Assembly (NCBI RefSeq): GCF_000003855.2
Contig: NW_003101671.1
Coordinates: forward strand, 1,268,154-1,332,153
Direction: 5' to 3'
Length of the DNA stretch: 64,000 nt
DNA from: Blastomyces gilchristii SLH14081
Lineage: Eukaryota; Ascomycota; Eurotiomycetes; Onygenales; Ajellomycetaceae
Below, in pieces: positions 60,601 to 64,000 of the stretch (its first letter is position 1; every line of letters begins with the position of its first letter). A program made the translations under genes and the position numbers. Under the pieces are notes generated by a model. It made no database searches and was not told the DNA's origin. It worked only from the letters and a program-made list of their open reading frames with translations.

Positions 60601-61552
60601 TGAGATTAAGCATTTTCATTTCACTCTTAACTTGAGTGTAAGATCATGAATGAGAATCTGTAAACAGAAAGATGTTGAAAGCTCTTCATTTAATATGAGA
60701 TAGTGTAAGCTGAAGTGTGTAAAGTATAATATAAGATTACTCACTTATCTATACTCAGTGTTTATAATACTTATCTCATATATTCACTTTCTCAAAGTTG
60801 TGTAAGATTTATTTGAAAAACTCATTTCATATTCATAAGAATGAATATCATTTCAGATCTGTGAGATTCATCTTTTTATCAGTTATTCATAATAACTTCA
60901 CTTTTTTATATAGAAACACAGCAGATCTTAAGACTTGTTGAAATTTCATTAACTGTCTGTCTGTAAGTTCATGGTCAATCTAATAATATAATTACGTCTG
61001 ACTTAGTCAGCTGATTACAGCATTATTTTTTCAGTTATTATTAAAGCTTAATAGCTTCAGCAGATCTTCTGACTTGATATATTTCATATTTAAATTCTCA
61101 TTCTATGCAGTGATTTCAGATGATGTGTATACTTCTGAAGAGATTATAAATGATTGTAATAAGATCTTCAGATTCAGTACAGTTATCTGTCTGTATAAAT
61201 ATTTGATTTTCTGCTGCAGATCTAAGACCTAGTTTTCTTTATTTTTATTAATGATAGCAATTGCATCAGTGAAGCTCTTCATAGTGAATGCTTAATCTGC
61301 AGTGAATGTTAATTGTTGTTTAACTTTTATCTCAGTCTGTCACTGTGTATACAAGGCCTCAATTTCATTTAGAATTCTTGTACATGTATAGAGCTTTGAT
61401 TTCAGTGCAGCAGTCTCAGCTACTTTTCTGACTACTTTAAGTAAACTCTCTAAGAGGTTCTGCATATCTTCCAGTTTAGATAGCAGAGAAGAGTGTTCAT
61501 ATTAACTAGAGAAGATATTCATTTCAGTAGTTTCTTGTTAATTGTATGATGT

Positions 61553-61600
61553 CTATTATTATATTACTATATTATTATATCACTATATCATTATATAATT
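61553..61600 (+). repeat. Short AT-rich tandem repeat (TTATTATATTACTA type)
   Basis: About 48 bases of loosely repeated ATTATAT and ACTATAT units, upstream of the Gypsy relic 2 coding region. Confidence 0.6.
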
Positions 61601-61942
61601 TCTGTTATCATCATATAACTCTGATAATGATCACTCTCTTCTTTTTATCCTTCTTTTGAGTAGGAAGTGAACTTCTTTGAATCTGGTTTACTGCTTTCAT
61701 TCTCTTTCTCACATCTCATCTGTTCGCGTCTCATACATGGCATTTGTCTGAGTGTGGAGTTTTTCCTCAATAAGCAAAGCAGTATTAATCAGATGCTCTT
61801 TCACTCACTGCTCTTTATACACTATCTTTTGAGACATTCTAGAATCACACTGATATAATAACTATGAATTGTTTTGTAGATGAAATTATCACATTCTGAA
61901 GAAGTCTGCACTTCTCATCAGTTTTTAGACATGCTATCAGAT

Positions 61943-62108
61943 GTGATTCAAAGATTTCTTAAGTCAGTGTATGATTACAGATGTACACCTGCTTCTTATA
62001 TACTGTACACTAAATTAATTGATGGCCGCTATGGCCTCTTTACATTCGTAAGCAAGTTCGGAAGCGGCCGCGTTATTATCCGACAGTCGTACGTTCTTCC
62101 GAACCACA
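61943..62108 (+). repeat. Palindrome-rich dispersed repeat, copy 3 (~166 bp)
   Basis: Homologous to the copies at 40,588 and 53,304 and in the same orientation. The right half (GTTCGGAAG, GCGGCCGC, CTTCCGAAC) is intact, while the left half has C-to-T/G-to-A changes (GATGTACACC where copy 1 has GGCGTACGCC). Confidence 0.75.
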
Positions 62109-62960
62109 TTCAGATTGTCTGAACTGTAACTGAAGAATGAATATACTCAGTATATTTGAAAACTGCTTACAGTAGAGATCAATTCTGCAGAAACAAAGAA
62201 TTAAAAAGACTTAAATAATCTCTTATAAAGAGAGAGCTGAATTTATATATCTGTAAATAAGTTTCTATATATAGAACTTATTAAAAGGTATCATGACTCT
62301 TCTCTAACAGATTATTTTATAGACACTAGAACTTATAAGTTATTTATAAGAAAATACTTTTGACTGAAGATGTAAGAACTTATGAAGAAGATAGTAAATT
62401 CTTATACTATTTATCAGAATTCATAGATAGTGTAGTTTAGATTATATAAAGAACTTACTTCTCTACTCATTTCACAGAAACCTTGAAAATAGCTAGAAAT
62501 AAACACTCTTATAAGTCTCTCTAAAAGCAAGAACATATATAATACCTGCTTTGACAGTATGCTGATAATAGTAGATCACTTTATCAAGATAACATACTTT
62601 ATACTTACTTATAGAAACTTAAAGTTAAAGAACTTAACTTATATCTTTATCTGCAATGTAATCTAATTGTATAAATTATCTATAAATATTGTCTCAGATA
62701 AAGAATTAATCTTTGCAGAGAAGTTCTAATCTAATCTGATAATTATACTGAAGATCTCATAAGATCTAAGCATAGCTTTTTATTAACAGATAGATGATTA
62801 GATAGAACATCTGATAAGTATATTAAAACAGTATCTGTAGTACTTTGTTAATTATAATTAAAATGACTGAATGTATTGATTATCACTTACAGAGTTTATA
62901 TATAATAACTTAAAGTATGTCAGTACAGATAAAACTCTCTTTGAGATACTTACTAAGACT
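62109..62960. other. AT-rich decayed DNA, no gene seen
   Basis: A CpG-poor stretch with broken frames only; it may be the interrupted host sequence of the retroposon that follows. Confidence 0.45.
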
Positions 62961-64000
62961 GATCTGATGATGTAGTGATTAACTACACTATCATGAAGCT
63001 CTAATTAGCGGCCTTCCCCCCAGGAAATAAATGTCAAGAGAGGGCAGGTTTGAACTCTGTGAGAGCTATCTTAATCACAGCTTTCACTGTTAAGTTATAA
63101 AACAGTATCAGAGGCCTCTGAATGCACTATAGTAAATTATTATCAAGCTTAAGATGTTCATTCTGAGAGTTTCCAGATACTAATTCTCACTAATCTTAGA
63201 ATTAATAGCTCTTCAGACACTTCAAGTTAAATCAGTACTAGAGTAATTGAGATCTAGAGTGTCTGCAGAATAGTAAATCATTGTTAAGCTTAACTGATCA
63301 GATCTCATCTCTCTCACTCTAGACACTCACTTTCAGAGAATCAACATTTAAAAACTATCTGATTAGAATATTCCAGGCCTAGTAAGAACCTAGATGAGAT
63401 AAGACCTAGACATTCTTAATAGGTGATTAGTGTAAGCAAGACTGTGACAGTCAATTGATAGACTGAAATGCTGAGATTAACAGCTGAAAGATTAGAGACT
63501 TAACTAGAATTAAGTAGCTCTGATATTATTCTTAGTGAGAACCTCACTTATAAGTAAGCTAGTTATAGAAGCTAGCTGAGTGATGACTCTTTAGAGAGAA
63601 TGATAATCTCTGAAACAGGTCTGAGAGAACAGAGACAGTGATCAGTTATATAGAGTGTTAAAATATGTATATAGCTTAAGATGTAAACTGCAGAGATCTT
63701 GTTCTGTAGATCTCTTTTTACTGTACTTATTTCTTTCTATTCTTTTCTATCTATCTATTTAATATGTTTATTTTTAAGACTATATTCTCTTTTTCTTTGT
63801 CATGATATTTTCAAATAATTTTAAAGTATCAGAAGGTGTTAAAATACTGTAATTTATAAACAGTTTTTATATTCTGAGCTGGAATTTTCTGATTTTGTAT
63901 ATCTGAAATTGATAAATGTATAATAGTTGACTCTATAGATATAGGAAAAACTCTGACAACTAAAGATTCTCAGATAGATGTCATAGTCTCTGACTGTATA
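62961..64000 (+). mobile_element. Long tRNA-headed retroposon, family A, copy 2 (runs off the window)
   Basis: This is the inverted counterpart of 49,801-50,870, aligned along its whole visible length. The head reads GATGTAGTGATTAACTACACTATC, shortened here as an A-box-like TGATGTAGTGATTAAC, and the B-box is GGTTTGAACTC. The (AAT)n tail should lie just past the window end. C-to-T and G-to-A differences from copy 1 are spread throughout. Confidence 0.8.

Larger units (their letters stand above)
56490..61660 (-). pseudogene. Gypsy LTR retrotransposon relic 2 (gag-pol), RIP-decayed
   Basis: A Gypsy element in minus orientation. The reverse transcriptase palm is at 59,038-58,781, with IYLDNILVFSN (the YLDD active site reads YLDN, a G-to-A change) and the block KLTKYVFKMKELKFIEYIVS. 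The integrase zinc-binding region is at about 57,990-57,818 (EYAEALYLEYLFRHNLITHMHKEFSHLE, HHCC type without intact cysteines). The integrase core would follow but is split by a 506-bp MITE at 57,190-57,695. Gag remnants should lie at 60,300-61,660. Numerous stops show that it is dead. LTRs were not identified. Confidence 0.72.

Overview
The window is nuclear DNA of a filamentous ascomycete. Genes carry short GT-AG introns, the protein sequences resemble Eurotiomycete homologues, and a gene-rich block of normal base composition is bounded by long AT-rich, CpG-poor stretches full of decayed transposons. That isochore pattern, with RIP-like C-to-T and G-to-A decay, fits Onygenales such as the Ajellomycetaceae (Blastomyces-type genomes). 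The order-level assignment is inference.

Bases ~700-33,350 are a housekeeping block. In order it holds TRM11 (tRNA m2G10 methyltransferase, +), a HIT-domain hydrolase (-), a B-type mitotic cyclin (nimE/cdc13-like, -), mitochondrial ribosomal protein L2 (RML2, +), a fungal C2H2-type zinc-finger protein (-), a Zn(II)2Cys6 transcription factor (+), THO/TREX subunit TEX1 (-), RNase P/MRP subunit p40 (+), DNA2 helicase-nuclease (-) and the mitochondrial 2-oxodicarboxylate carrier ODC (+). I spliced most of these by hand; all close in frame except one unresolved DNA2 junction. Three pairs are divergent and share promoters (cyclin B/RML2, TEX1/RPP40, DNA2/ODC).

Bases ~33,350-64,000 are AT-rich. An intact, non-mutated two-exon gene sits at 36,011-36,465. 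It encodes a 127-residue secreted, dibasic-processed, six-cysteine knottin-like protein, the best candidate here for something undescribed. A Copia pol relic follows, open in frame despite internal deletions (37,296-38,729). The rest is a nested graveyard: a 5.7-kb hAT element (42,959-48,684) with three non-autonomous relatives of exactly 506 bp, all with TAGACTG termini and 8-bp target duplications; two RIP-decayed Gypsy elements in opposite orientation; two families of tRNA-headed retroposons with (AAT)n tails and 12-16-bp target duplications; and a ~166-bp palindrome-rich repeat in three copies.

The housekeeping genes do not form a pathway. In the AT-rich part the logic is insertion order: a tRNA-headed retroposon sits in one Gypsy gag region, a 506-bp hAT MITE sits in the other Gypsy integrase region, and RIP-like mutation has acted to differing degrees on the copies.
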